In this document: positions 6,446-13,834 of the stretch, in pieces
Layout of the letters: each line of letters begins with the position of its first letter
Position numbering within the stretch: the first letter of the stretch is position 1
Source: Selenomonadaceae bacterium UBA3796
GTDB lineage: Bacteria > Bacillota > Negativicutes > Selenomonadales > Selenomonadaceae
Length of the DNA stretch: 14,068 bases
Assembly: GCA_002369175.1 (NCBI GenBank)
Contig: DFES01000150.1
Span: 1-14,068 of the forward strand
Direction: 5' to 3'
Program-made: the position numbers and the translations under genes
Notes under the pieces: model-generated
What the model was told of the DNA's origin: nothing
Database searches by the model: none
The model's input: the letters and a program-made list of their open reading frames with translations, nothing else

Positions 6446-8293
6446 ATGCATATCTCCACCAGGACACAGGATAATGTCATCCGCGCACTTGCGGGAGCCA
6501 TCGTTTATTTTCTCTGCCTCATCGCCTTCTACATCAACATCGGACAGGACATGGGGCCCGGGTATTTCCTGCCCATCCTCATTCCCATGGTCATGGGGCT
6601 TTGCCTCATGCAGTACGGAACCTATATCTACCTCTTCTCCAGGGAAAACCTGCCGAATCTCATCACGGGGCTGGGCTGGTGCTCTGCCTTTCCGATTCTC
6701 TATACCTGGACGTACAACACCCCTTGGTTCATGTCAAAAATCTGCTTTGATTTCGTCGTCGGAACGGGCATCTTCGTTCTACTGACCTCCCTGGAAGGGC
6801 TTCTCATGCAGACAAGGCAGATCAAGCTCGTCAGCGCTCTCATGGCTCTCTTGAACCTCATCTGCCTCGCGATTCCCATCACACAATACGCCTACTACAT
6901 CATGGTATGGCACTGCCTCTCCCCTGCCTCGCTCATGGCGCTTTACCTTACCAACTGGAGGGAGAGCATAGATTTCCTCCAGGCAAACGTTGGCCTTGGC
7001 TGGCTCGCGGTCATCGGCCTCGTCTTCGCCCTGCTGCTCTTCCTCGCATGGAAGACCCACTGCGCCTTCGGCAGGCGCATTCTCGCCCATCCCATTGACT
7101 GGGAGCACAATACGGTGCTTTCCCTGCTTCTCAGCTCCATGATTTTCATCGTGCCTTACTGGTACCTCCCCCAGACTTCCATCGCCGAGCTTTGGGAAGA
7201 CGTCAGAAGCTATGTGAACCAGACACAGGAATACGGAAACTATTTCGACGAACGCTACAGCACCCTCAACATCGACAGCGAGAATGCCCTTCCGGCTCTG
7301 TCGGATCCTCCGGGCACCGTACTCATCGTCATCGGAGAATCCGCTTCCCGAAACTACATGAAGGCCTTCACGCCATCCTTCCCCTACGACGATACGCCCT
7401 GGCTCAGCCAGCAGTCCGAGGAGAATCCCGACTTCCTCCTCTTTCGGAACTGCTATGCCTCCTGGTCCCAAACCGTTCCGACGCTCCAAAGGGCTCTTAC
7501 GGAGCAGAGCCAGTACAACAACAAGTCCTTCGTGGATTCCTGCTCCATCATTGACGTGGCAAGAAAATCCGGTTATGAGACCTGGTGGTTCAGCAATCAG
7601 GGGCGCTACGGCCAGTACGACAGCGTCATCACTCTTGTGGCCAAAGGCGCCGATCATGCGGAATGGACCGATGATTCCTATAACTTCTCCGACAAGTACG
7701 ATATCGTCCTTCTGGATTATCTCAAGAAAGTCAATCCCCAAAAGAACAATTTCATCGTGCTGCACATCATGGGCAGTCATATTTATTACAACAACCGCTA
7801 CCCCGGCGACTTCATGAAGTGGAAAACGGAGGACGGAACCGGCATGGCCACTGCTGTCGCCTCCTATGCCAACAGCATCCTCTATACGGATTTCCTCCTG
7901 TCACAGATTTTCGACTACGCCCGGCAAAACCTGAACCTTCTCGCCATGGTCTATTTTTCCGACCACGGCGAGAACCTGGTCATCTCCCACAATCCGGATG
8001 TCTTCAGCTTTGATATGGTCCGCATTCCCATGTTCATGTACCTTTCGCCGGAGTACCAGGAAAACCTGCCGAGACAGTACGCCATGCTCCGCCAGCACCG
8101 CAGCCGCTATTTCACCAATGACATGCTCTACGATACCATCTGCGGTCTCCTCAATGCTCCTTCCCAGCGCTATGACCCAAGGCAGGATTTCACCTCCCCC
8201 GACTACGTCTTTACCAGGGAATCCCTCACCACGATGCTGGGACAGCATCACCTCACAGAAGATCCGGACGGCTTGCCGGAAGGATTTTTCTGA
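6446..8293 (+). CDS. Membrane phosphoethanolamine transferase-like enzyme (EptA/CptA superfamily)
   Basis: Enzymes of this group move phosphoethanolamine from phosphatidylethanolamine to lipid A, LPS core or other envelope glycans on the outer face of the inner membrane. The start chosen is ATG 6446 (615 aa), with AAAGGAAAGG ending 8 nt upstream; GTG 6437 overlaps that SD. The N-terminal half has about five to seven TM segments (roughly 16-33, 40-63, 73-90, 100-119, 128-154, 184-201, 225-242). The C-terminal half is an alkaline-phosphatase-fold domain: VLIVIGESASRN with metal ligand E298 and nucleophile candidate S299, SWSQTVPTLQRAL near 340, LHIMGSH (H440, H444) and YFSDHGEN (D506, H507). 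Characterised EptA/LptA proteins have Thr at the nucleophile position; here it is Ser. It is monocistronic, and its last 41 nt overlap the convergent radical SAM gene. The acceptor is unknown. Confidence 0.9.
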   Translation: MHISTRTQDNVIRALAGAIVYFLCLIAFYINIGQDMGPGYFLPILIPMVMGLCLMQYGTYIYLFSRENLPNLITGLGWCSAFPILYTWTYNTPWFMSKICFDFVVGTGIFVLLTSLEGLLMQTRQIKLVSALMALLNLICLAIPITQYAYYIMVWHCLSPASLMALYLTNWRESIDFLQANVGLGWLAVIGLVFALLLFLAWKTHCAFGRRILAHPIDWEHNTVLSLLLSSMIFIVPYWYLPQTSIAELWEDVRSYVNQTQEYGNYFDERYSTLNIDSENALPALSDPPGTVLIVIGESASRNYMKAFTPSFPYDDTPWLSQQSEENPDFLLFRNCYASWSQTVPTLQRALTEQSQYNNKSFVDSCSIIDVARKSGYETWWFSNQGRYGQYDSVITLVAKGADHAEWTDDSYNFSDKYDIVLLDYLKKVNPQKNNFIVLHIMGSHIYYNNRYPGDFMKWKTEDGTGMATAVASYANSILYTDFLLSQIFDYARQNLNLLAMVYFSDHGENLVISHNPDVFSFDMVRIPMFMYLSPEYQENLPRQYAMLRQHRSRYFTNDMLYDTICGLLNAPSQRYDPRQDFTSPDYVFTRESLTTMLGQHHLTEDPDGLPEGFF

Positions 8294-9179
8294 CTCCGCT
8301 CCCGTCAAACTCCGGCACGTACTCCCGGGAGGCCGACCGTCGTTCCTGGACATAGCAGTTCCGAATGCCGAGGGAAAGGGCATGCTCCACCACGGATTCG
8401 TACTCAAAGGTCGTAAGGCGGCGCTTGAGGTTCTTGTATTCCCCTGCCCGGTGCATGGGCGTGTACTGGTTCATAAGGCTGATGTATATGGCATCGCCAA
8501 ATTCCTGCCAGAGCCAGTCCAGCAGTTCCATGCTTTCATGGCGGCTGCCCGGAAGGACAAGATGTCTCACGAGGACGCCCCGCTTCATCCGCCCTTCCCC
8601 ATCCATTGCAACAGGCCCTGTCTCATCCACCATCCGACGAATCGCCCTGCTTGCCACGGCAAAATAATCCGGCGCTTTGGAATATTCCAAAGCGCTTTTT
8701 TCCTGCTTGTATTTCAGATCCGGCAGGAAAATGTCCACATAGCCGCGAAGCGCCGTCACAGTCTCCACGGTTTCATAGCCGCTGGAATTATAAACCACCG
8801 GAAGAGAAAAGCCCCTCTCCCGCGCAAGTTCCAGACCATGCAGGATCTGGGGCACATAGTGGGACGGTGTCACGAGATCCAGATTTGCCGCGCCTCTTTC
8901 CTGCTGTTCCAGAAAAATCTCTGCCAGCCGTTCATCGCTGACTTCCATGCCTTTTCCGCCATGGCTGATCTCATGATTCTGGCAGTAGCAGCATCGCAGG
9001 CTGCAGCCGGAAAAGAACACGGTTCCCGCGCCCCTGGTGCCCGTAAGGCACGGCTCCTCCCAGGGATGCAGGGATACGAGGGCGACCCTCGCCCTCTCCC
9101 CTGCACCGCAGTATCCCCTTTCCCATCTGCGATCCACATGGCAACGCCGGGGACAAAGTGTGCAATCCCTCAAATCCAC
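8253..9179 (-). CDS. PflX-type radical SAM protein (COG1313-like)
   Basis: Radical SAM enzymes cleave S-adenosylmethionine with a [4Fe-4S] cluster. This 308-aa protein has the core CxxxCxxC (C59, C63, C66) in FFSGCSLRCCYCQN. A second Cys set at the N-terminus (C6, C9, C13, C24; CTLCPRRC...GYCGAG) is typical of the PflX/COG1313 group and probably binds another Fe-S cluster or zinc. PVVYNSSGYE, DIFLPDLKY, LVRHLVLPG, SLMNQYTP and VPEFDGSG are family-type blocks. The group's substrate is not established; despite its name, a pyruvate-formate-lyase activating role is unproven, and no glycyl-radical enzyme gene is nearby. The start is GTG 9179 with GGAGG 6 nt upstream; it overlaps the preceding gene by 10 nt, implying translational coupling. 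The stop overlaps the convergent gene by 41 nt. A 24-bp palindrome lies inside it. Confidence 0.93.
   Translation of the reverse strand: MDLRDCTLCPRRCHVDRRWERGYCGAGERARVALVSLHPWEEPCLTGTRGAGTVFFSGCSLRCCYCQNHEISHGGKGMEVSDERLAEIFLEQQERGAANLDLVTPSHYVPQILHGLELARERGFSLPVVYNSSGYETVETVTALRGYVDIFLPDLKYKQEKSALEYSKAPDYFAVASRAIRRMVDETGPVAMDGEGRMKRGVLVRHLVLPGSRHESMELLDWLWQEFGDAIYISLMNQYTPMHRAGEYKNLKRRLTTFEYESVVEHALSLGIRNCYVQERRSASREYVPEFDGSGVRKILPASRPDLL
8672..8701 (+). terminator. Perfect 24-bp palindrome plus T6 inside the radical SAM gene; candidate antisense terminator
   Basis: The arms GCGCTTTGGAAT (8672-8683) and ATTCCAAAGCGC (8684-8695) are perfectly complementary and can fold as a 10-bp stem with an ATAT loop. 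T6 follows on the plus strand (8696-8701). This is intrinsic-terminator geometry for transcripts coming from the plus-strand gene ending at 8293, with no better terminator visible between. On the minus strand it codes for residues within EKSALEYSKAPDY and has no T-run immediately after it. It may also be a protein-binding palindrome. Confidence 0.6.
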
Positions 9180-10054
9180 GTTCTGCCTCCGTCAAAAACG
9201 GAAAGGAACTCGCCCAGAGAATGCTTTCGGGCAGACTCCCGCAGTCTCTCCCGCAGCCTTTCCTCATGAACTGCGATTTCATGGACAAAATCCGCCAGAT
9301 ACTCCGGGAAAATCATCTCTCTTTCGCAAAGTTCCCAAACCATTCCCAGATTCCTCTCTGTCTCCACGCCGTACTCAATACGGTGCAGCATCCTCGCCAG
9401 ATCCCGTCTCACTTCCTTCGTGTAGAACTCCTTCAGCGCGGATACCGCCGCCGTGGAGCGGGATGCCTGGAACATCCATGTTTTCGTGATGAGATCGTCG
9501 TTGTAATTGTCGAAGCCCATGCGGGAGAATTCCTCCGCTTCTTCCCGTTCCTCCGGAAAGCGCAGAAAAGGCGAAAAGCTGATTTCCTTGAAGATGGCAT
9601 CGTTCAACATTTTCACCACCTCATCCTTGGCATAGAGATGGCGATCCCTCACGGGAAACCTTCCCTCCCGCAGGTGTGCCAGCATTCTCCAATAGCGGAT
9701 GTTCTGAAAGCAACCAAAGAAACTCCCGGTATCTTTCAAGCAGCGGCTGATGCCCATGAGTGTATCGTAGGACTCCCAGAGATACTCCAGGCAGGACTCC
9801 GCCAAAACGAAATCAAAGAACTCCTGCCCGAAGGGAAGCGCCTCCCTTCGATAATCCTTTACCGTCCAATGCACCTCCAGTCCCCGATTCTCCGGAAAAT
9901 CCGGCACCTCCTCGTAAGAGGTCATGGCATAAAGCTCCGCATGGGGGAATCTTTCCCTGAGATCCGGAAGATAAAAAGAACTCTCCAATGTGAGAATGCG
10001 AAAGGATCGTGGCCCCGAAGCCATAAATTCCAGCAAATCGTGTCGCTCTTCCAT
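9170..10054 (-). CDS. Methyltransferase-like protein with a degraded SAM-binding loop
   Basis: This 294-aa soluble protein has the outline of a class I SAM-dependent methyltransferase. RILTLESSF (19-27) stands where motif I would be. ELYAMTS (40-46) ends the second strand. FFDFVLAESCLEYL (79-92) corresponds to motif IV, and CLKDTGSFFGCFQN (105-118) to the post-motif LKPGG-like strand. The glycine-rich E/DxGxGxG loop of motif I is missing, replaced by TLESSF, so SAM binding or activity is doubtful. The C-terminal third is charged and helical (EEREEAEEF, HEERLRERLRES), possibly a partner-binding region. The start is ATG 10054 with GGAGG 5 nt upstream; it follows the LtaS-like gene by 16 nt, and its end overlaps the radical SAM gene by 10 nt. 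Function is not known. Confidence 0.8.
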   Translation of the reverse strand: MEERHDLLEFMASGPRSFRILTLESSFYLPDLRERFPHAELYAMTSYEEVPDFPENRGLEVHWTVKDYRREALPFGQEFFDFVLAESCLEYLWESYDTLMGISRCLKDTGSFFGCFQNIRYWRMLAHLREGRFPVRDRHLYAKDEVVKMLNDAIFKEISFSPFLRFPEEREEAEEFSRMGFDNYNDDLITKTWMFQASRSTAAVSALKEFYTKEVRRDLARMLHRIEYGVETERNLGMVWELCEREMIFPEYLADFVHEIAVHEERLRERLRESARKHSLGEFLSVFDGGRTWI

Positions 10055-10070
10055 ACAAACCTCCGTTCAG

Positions 10071-12083
10071 CTATTCTCTCCCCTCCAATTTGGCAGGGTC
10101 CAGTATTGCGCCGTATTTTGCCCGCCACCAGGAAATGCTTCTTATGGCGTTGATGTAGTTCTGCATGGCGGGATCGTCAAGAGCGGGCGGATCCGAACTG
10201 CCATCCAGGCTTTCCACCACCAGAGGCGCAGTGTCCGCCTTGCCGGTGCTCCAACGGGTAATCCAGAAACCGTAGTTCACCCCCTGCCGGTTCTCCAGCG
10301 TAAGGCTCCCCCCCAGAGCCATGTACTCGAAGCCCTCCGGTGCAATGAGCTCGATGAGGGTCGGCACGATATCTATTTGGCTGCCGGCGCTGTCCGGAAG
10401 CAGGATTCCCTTATGAACACCGTTTCCCGTCACGATAAACGGGACACCATAGCGCTCATAAGTCAAGGGCACCTTCTCAACATGATAGCGGTCGCCATGA
10501 TCTCCCACCACGATGAACAAGCTGTCCGGATATTTGGTCTTCGCATCATGAATGAATTTTGCCAGTTCCCTGTCCGCATACCAGTAATGCCCCAATTCCT
10601 TCACCAGCCAGGCATCCTCCTTCGCCTCATCCGAAAGAACAGCCTTCAGCGCCTCCTCGGGGAAGCCCTTCGCCGAAAGATCCAAATCATAGGGAGAGTG
10701 GTTCGATGCGTTGAGAATGACATTGTAGGTCGGAGTATCCCCAAGGGAATCCAGCACCTTCCGATAAAGGTATTCATCCTCGCAGCCCCAGACACTTCCC
10801 GGCACATCGCCAAAATCCCCCCGGCTGTAAAAATGCTGAAAGCCCTGAGCCGTCGTAAAGGCTCCGATCCGCTCCCACGTCGCCGGTCCGGCATACCAGA
10901 AGTTCGTCTGGTATCCCAGCCGTTCCAACTGAGGAGCGCCGGCCGTCGGGTAAGGAGCCGCAAAAGCCTCCGGCATGGTGGTGAGATAGAGATTCGCATC
11001 GGCAAACCCCGTCACCACCCCCGTCACCGCCGACACCGTACTGGCGCCATTGGGAAGAAACGTCGGACAATAATCGCTTTCCTCTTCGGCAATCAATCCC
11101 CTCATGCCATCGGCAATATGAAGCTCGCGGTACTTCTCCAGCAACGGCCAGTTTGCATAGCTCTCCGAAAGAATCAGGAAGATATGCCGGGGCTTCGGCA
11201 CCTGCGCCCCCTTTGCCCGCTTCCGCAAATAGTCGTCAAGGTTATCGGAATCCGGCGGACGATGGGCAAGAAGAGCTGCGAGATTTCGTATATCCTCCAC
11301 CGTAAAATCCAGCCCGTTGCAGGCAAGCATGCGATGATTCATCACATAACCCCGGTAGACGGCCTGCGGATTGTCGAGAATGGCCTCGTTGAGAAAGTCA
11401 TCCCGCGTAACCCCGGCATTTTCCCAATCCACCTGCGTCTCCCACCCCAGCGCACCGCCAAAGGTTCCCAGGAGGCATACAAGATAGATGACGGACAGAA
11501 AAGAAATACGCCCCAGAAGCTTCACAGGCAGCGGAACATCATATCTCCTCCCCTGAAACAGGTCTCTATACAGAAGATACTGCAACACTCTCCAGAGAAC
11601 GACGGCGAGAAGAACTGCCCCCGCCATCCGTAGCGGCAGGTAAAATTCCTGCACAAAGGAAACCAAAAGGGCATACATATCATCATTGACGGCATTGAAC
11701 ATGAGCTGGTTGAAATTGGAATGAAACTGGCGGTAATAGGGAAAACTTGCCACATAAAGCACTGACATAAGACCAAGGGTCACACCCGTCAATGCCTTCC
11801 ATGCCAGCTTTTCGCCCCTGTTCCAAAAGATGCCCAGGACAAACGCGGGAAGAAAGCTCACCAGCGTCAGGAGGCCCGCCGTCTGGCAACTGAGTTTCAT
11901 GCCCCTCCAAAGAGCCTTCAGCACCTCTGCTGACGTTGTATCCGGCCCCATATATTCCTGCATCCAGAAAACGAAAAAAAGACGCCATACGGAAAGGACT
12001 GCGAGGTAAAAAAAGAATACCTTCAGTCCTTTCGCTGTCGTCCCTTGAAATTTTTCCCAGGAAAAAAAGTTCAAACATCTCAT
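10071..12083 (-). CDS. LTA synthase-like membrane phosphotransferase (sulfatase superfamily)
   Basis: LtaS-type enzymes transfer glycerol phosphate or related groups from phospholipids to polymers or glycans outside the membrane. The start chosen is ATG 12083 (670 aa), whose ATGA overlaps the regulator's stop; a longer frame to 12125 lies inside the regulator gene and has no better signal. Five TM segments (about 20-40, 69-87, 97-115, 150-168, 193-212) are followed by a large extracytoplasmic catalytic domain, the LtaS topology. Active-site matches are E307 in LILSESYANW, nucleophile T349 in NGASTVSAVTG, H462 in NASNHSPYDL, and D528-H529 in VVGDHGDRY. The 42-residue E-to-T and 179-residue T-to-D spacings are close to those of S. 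aureus LtaS. In a diderm, the product may be a phosphoglycerol-modified outer-envelope or periplasmic glycan rather than true LTA. It depends on coupling to the regulator gene for translation. Confidence 0.92.
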   Translation of the reverse strand: MRCLNFFSWEKFQGTTAKGLKVFFFYLAVLSVWRLFFVFWMQEYMGPDTTSAEVLKALWRGMKLSCQTAGLLTLVSFLPAFVLGIFWNRGEKLAWKALTGVTLGLMSVLYVASFPYYRQFHSNFNQLMFNAVNDDMYALLVSFVQEFYLPLRMAGAVLLAVVLWRVLQYLLYRDLFQGRRYDVPLPVKLLGRISFLSVIYLVCLLGTFGGALGWETQVDWENAGVTRDDFLNEAILDNPQAVYRGYVMNHRMLACNGLDFTVEDIRNLAALLAHRPPDSDNLDDYLRKRAKGAQVPKPRHIFLILSESYANWPLLEKYRELHIADGMRGLIAEEESDYCPTFLPNGASTVSAVTGVVTGFADANLYLTTMPEAFAAPYPTAGAPQLERLGYQTNFWYAGPATWERIGAFTTAQGFQHFYSRGDFGDVPGSVWGCEDEYLYRKVLDSLGDTPTYNVILNASNHSPYDLDLSAKGFPEEALKAVLSDEAKEDAWLVKELGHYWYADRELAKFIHDAKTKYPDSLFIVVGDHGDRYHVEKVPLTYERYGVPFIVTGNGVHKGILLPDSAGSQIDIVPTLIELIAPEGFEYMALGGSLTLENRQGVNYGFWITRWSTGKADTAPLVVESLDGSSDPPALDDPAMQNYINAIRSISWWRAKYGAILDPAKLEGRE

Positions 12084-12847
12084 GGCAGGATAATGTCCAC
12101 CCCGTAACTGGCCGCCGCCGCGCAAATATCCGGCGCAGGCCTGGAATCCGTGACGAGCCCGGAGAGCGTATCCAGCGTCGTGTAGTTGTAGTTGCCGTCC
12201 GAACTGAGTTTCCGCGCTTCTGCCACCACATAGGCTCTCTTCGACATACGGATGATGGCAGCCTTGTTGATGCCGTCCTCAATGTCATAGGTGGAAACGC
12301 TGTTCTCCTTCACATCAACTCCAACCGCTCCCACAAAAGCAACATCCGGCTTCAGGCGGGAAATGAAGTCCAGCGTCATGCCTCCCCAGAATCCATCCCT
12401 GCTCTTGTTGATCTTTCCCCCTGCAAAGACCAGCCGTATCTTCGGATTTCTGGCCAATATCACGAGAATGTCAATCATATTGGTAACGACGGATATATCA
12501 CGGTCTTCCTTCACCAAAAGCTCCGCAATGGCGAGATTGCTGGTAGATATATCCAGGAACACCATTTCCTTGTCCTCAATCAGCCGCACAGCTGCCTGAG
12601 CAATGCGGCGCTTCGCCTCCACGTCCGTATCCCTGTGCTTGCTGACCTCAATCATGTGGAGGTTCTCTCGATGCGCCACAGCGCCGCCGTAAGTCCTCTT
12701 AAGCTTCCCCTGTTTCTCCAGTGCCCCCAGATCCTTGCGAATGCAGTCCTCCGTCACTTGGAATTTCTCGCTGAGTTCCTTGACCTTCACCTTGCCATCC
12801 TCTGACAGCATATCCATTATGGCCTGCTGGCGTTCTTCCAGAAACAT
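12080..12847 (-). CDS. DeoR/GlpR-family transcriptional regulator
   Basis: This 255-aa regulator of the DeoR family usually represses sugar or sugar-phosphate genes and is released by a phosphorylated sugar. The N-terminal winged helix has the classic start MFLEERQQAIMDML, a helix-turn-helix at about 20-40 (VKVKELSEKFQVTEDCIRKDL), and KLKRTYGGAV (48-57). The effector domain contains VVTNMIDI (120-127), VFAGGKI (140-146) and FVGAVGVD (171-178). The sugar-phosphate loop, usually D-x-G-T-T, reads LDISTSN (98-104), so the ligand may differ. The start is ATG 12847; an AAAGG about 11 nt upstream is a modest SD. It is the first gene of a four-gene operon, with the LtaS-like gene joined by ATGA, so it probably controls its own operon. 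It has no neighbouring sugar-catabolic gene. Confidence 0.94.
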   Translation of the reverse strand: MFLEERQQAIMDMLSEDGKVKVKELSEKFQVTEDCIRKDLGALEKQGKLKRTYGGAVAHRENLHMIEVSKHRDTDVEAKRRIAQAAVRLIEDKEMVFLDISTSNLAIAELLVKEDRDISVVTNMIDILVILARNPKIRLVFAGGKINKSRDGFWGGMTLDFISRLKPDVAFVGAVGVDVKENSVSTYDIEDGINKAAIIRMSKRAYVVAEARKLSSDGNYNYTTLDTLSGLVTDSRPAPDICAAAASYGVDIILP

Positions 12848-12903
12848 CTTTCATCTACCTTTCAAAACACTTGGTCTATTGTTTCTTATTATTCTCTAGT
12901 GAT

Positions 12904-12932
12904 ATTGTACTGTATTTCATCGGCTGAATCAA
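12904..12932 (-). promoter_or_regulatory. Promoter of the DeoR-led operon
   Basis: On the minus strand the -35 TTGATT (12932-12927) and -10 TACAAT (12909-12904) are separated by 17 nt. Transcription should begin near 12897, giving a leader of about 50 nt. That leader carries AAACA and TGTTT half-sites 10 nt apart on the plus strand around 12864-12883, a possible autoregulatory operator (weak). Confidence 0.72.
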
Positions 12933-12951
12933 GGAATTTCTTCTTTATGCA

Positions 12952-13782
12952 TCAAATCCTCACTTCAAACCGCTCCACCTCTTCCCCATCCTGCTTTCCT
13001 TGGCGGATCGAACGGGTTTTTGGTTTCAAGGGAGGCAGATTCTTTTTCCGTGGGGAACGCTCCGGCTTTCCTTCCGGCTTCGATGCGGCCTGAACCGCAT
13101 ATTCCCTTGCCGCCTGAAGCGGTGGAGCTGCTCTGCGCCTCCTCTCCCTTCCTTCCATTTCCTGCAGCACCTCCGCTGCCGTCATTCCGGCTTTTGGCTG
13201 AATCTCCGGATCCGCCGTTTCGACGGCAGCCCTCCCTCCGCTCCGTGAGCCACTATCCTTGCGGAACATCACCATGCGCAGGATTACGGCCACCAGAACG
13301 GCGATAACCACCAGCATGGCGCCCCAGTACAGCATGCCATGATCGCCGGAGGATTTCGGCATATCCATAGACACATTCTGCTGTGACTGCGCCTTTTGCC
13401 CTCCGGTTTCCCCGGCGTAAACCTGTGTCGGACTGTCCTGCCGCAGATCCGACTGTCCTGTCCTGCCGGAAGCAGGAACCTGGACAGGAAGCTTTTCCTG
13501 CCGCTGCTGCGGCTGCTCCTGTTTTCCCTGCACAGGCTGTTTTGCCTGCTGTTCTTTTCCGTCGCCCGTCGTAGTCTTGGACAGCGCTCCACTGCCATGA
13601 GCCACCGCATCCCGTGCCTGCTGTTCGTGAAGCTCTTCCTCCGTCTGAGGCCCATGACTCTGCGGCTCGGTGGTCTCCTTCACGCTTCCCCCCTCGTCAA
13701 GAGTCACCTTGGGCGGCGTCGGCGGCACCGGCCGCGTAAAGGGTGCCGGCGGTGTTGGCGGCGTTGGAGCTGTCAGAGCCAT
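12952..13782 (-). CDS. Pro/Gln-rich single-TM protein, uncharacterised (276 aa)
   Basis: No family is recognised. The first roughly 150 residues are low-complexity and probably disordered: PTPP-type repeats (TPPTPPAPF, PVPPTPPK; 7-24), then a Gln/Glu/Lys-rich stretch (77-98) and a Ser/Gln/Thr-rich linker. A single hydrophobic segment, about 151-173 (YWGAMLVVIAVLVAVILRMV), is followed by FRK. An Arg/Lys-rich tail contains a short helix (MTAAEVLQEMEGRERRRR, 200-217), and the end is FEVRI. Positive charge after the TM suggests the tail is cytoplasmic and the Pro-rich part outside, although no cleavable signal is present. The start is ATG 13782 with GAGGGGG 6 nt upstream. It lies about 50 nt after the ROK-like gene and may be co-transcribed with it. 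It is loosely reminiscent of FliO-type small membrane proteins, but no motif supports that. Confidence 0.8.
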   Translation of the reverse strand: MALTAPTPPTPPAPFTRPVPPTPPKVTLDEGGSVKETTEPQSHGPQTEEELHEQQARDAVAHGSGALSKTTTGDGKEQQAKQPVQGKQEQPQQRQEKLPVQVPASGRTGQSDLRQDSPTQVYAGETGGQKAQSQQNVSMDMPKSSGDHGMLYWGAMLVVIAVLVAVILRMVMFRKDSGSRSGGRAAVETADPEIQPKAGMTAAEVLQEMEGRERRRRAAPPLQAAREYAVQAASKPEGKPERSPRKKNLPPLKPKTRSIRQGKQDGEEVERFEVRI

Positions 13783-13834
13783 ACAAATCCCCCTCGTTAT
13801 TTCTCCCCATGACTACTGGGGCAATCTCATTTAA

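Noticed and set aside
7998..9269. A 423-codon plus-strand frame spanning the end of the Ept-like gene and the radical SAM gene
   Set aside because: It crosses two well-supported genes in another frame and has no domain or good start signal.
9990..11633. A long plus-strand open frame (547 codons) opposite the LtaS-like gene
   Set aside because: It is antisense to a gene with clear catalytic motifs. Its translation is rich in Arg, His and Pro with no domain, typical of the shadow of a GC-rich gene.
12084..12125. A 14-residue N-terminal extension of the LtaS-like protein
   Set aside because: It lies within the regulator gene in another frame. The ATG at 12083 overlapping the regulator stop (ATGA) is the more usual arrangement and leaves a normal LtaS-type N-terminus.
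13434..13500. Repeated CTGTCCTG units as a possible tandem repeat or CRISPR-like array
   Set aside because: There are only two or three short, irregular copies within low-complexity coding sequence, with no regular spacers.
13805..13821. The small hairpin CCCCA/TGGGG between the ROK-like and Pro-rich genes as a terminator
   Set aside because: It has only a 5-bp stem and no T-run on either strand. The spacing suggests the two genes are read together.
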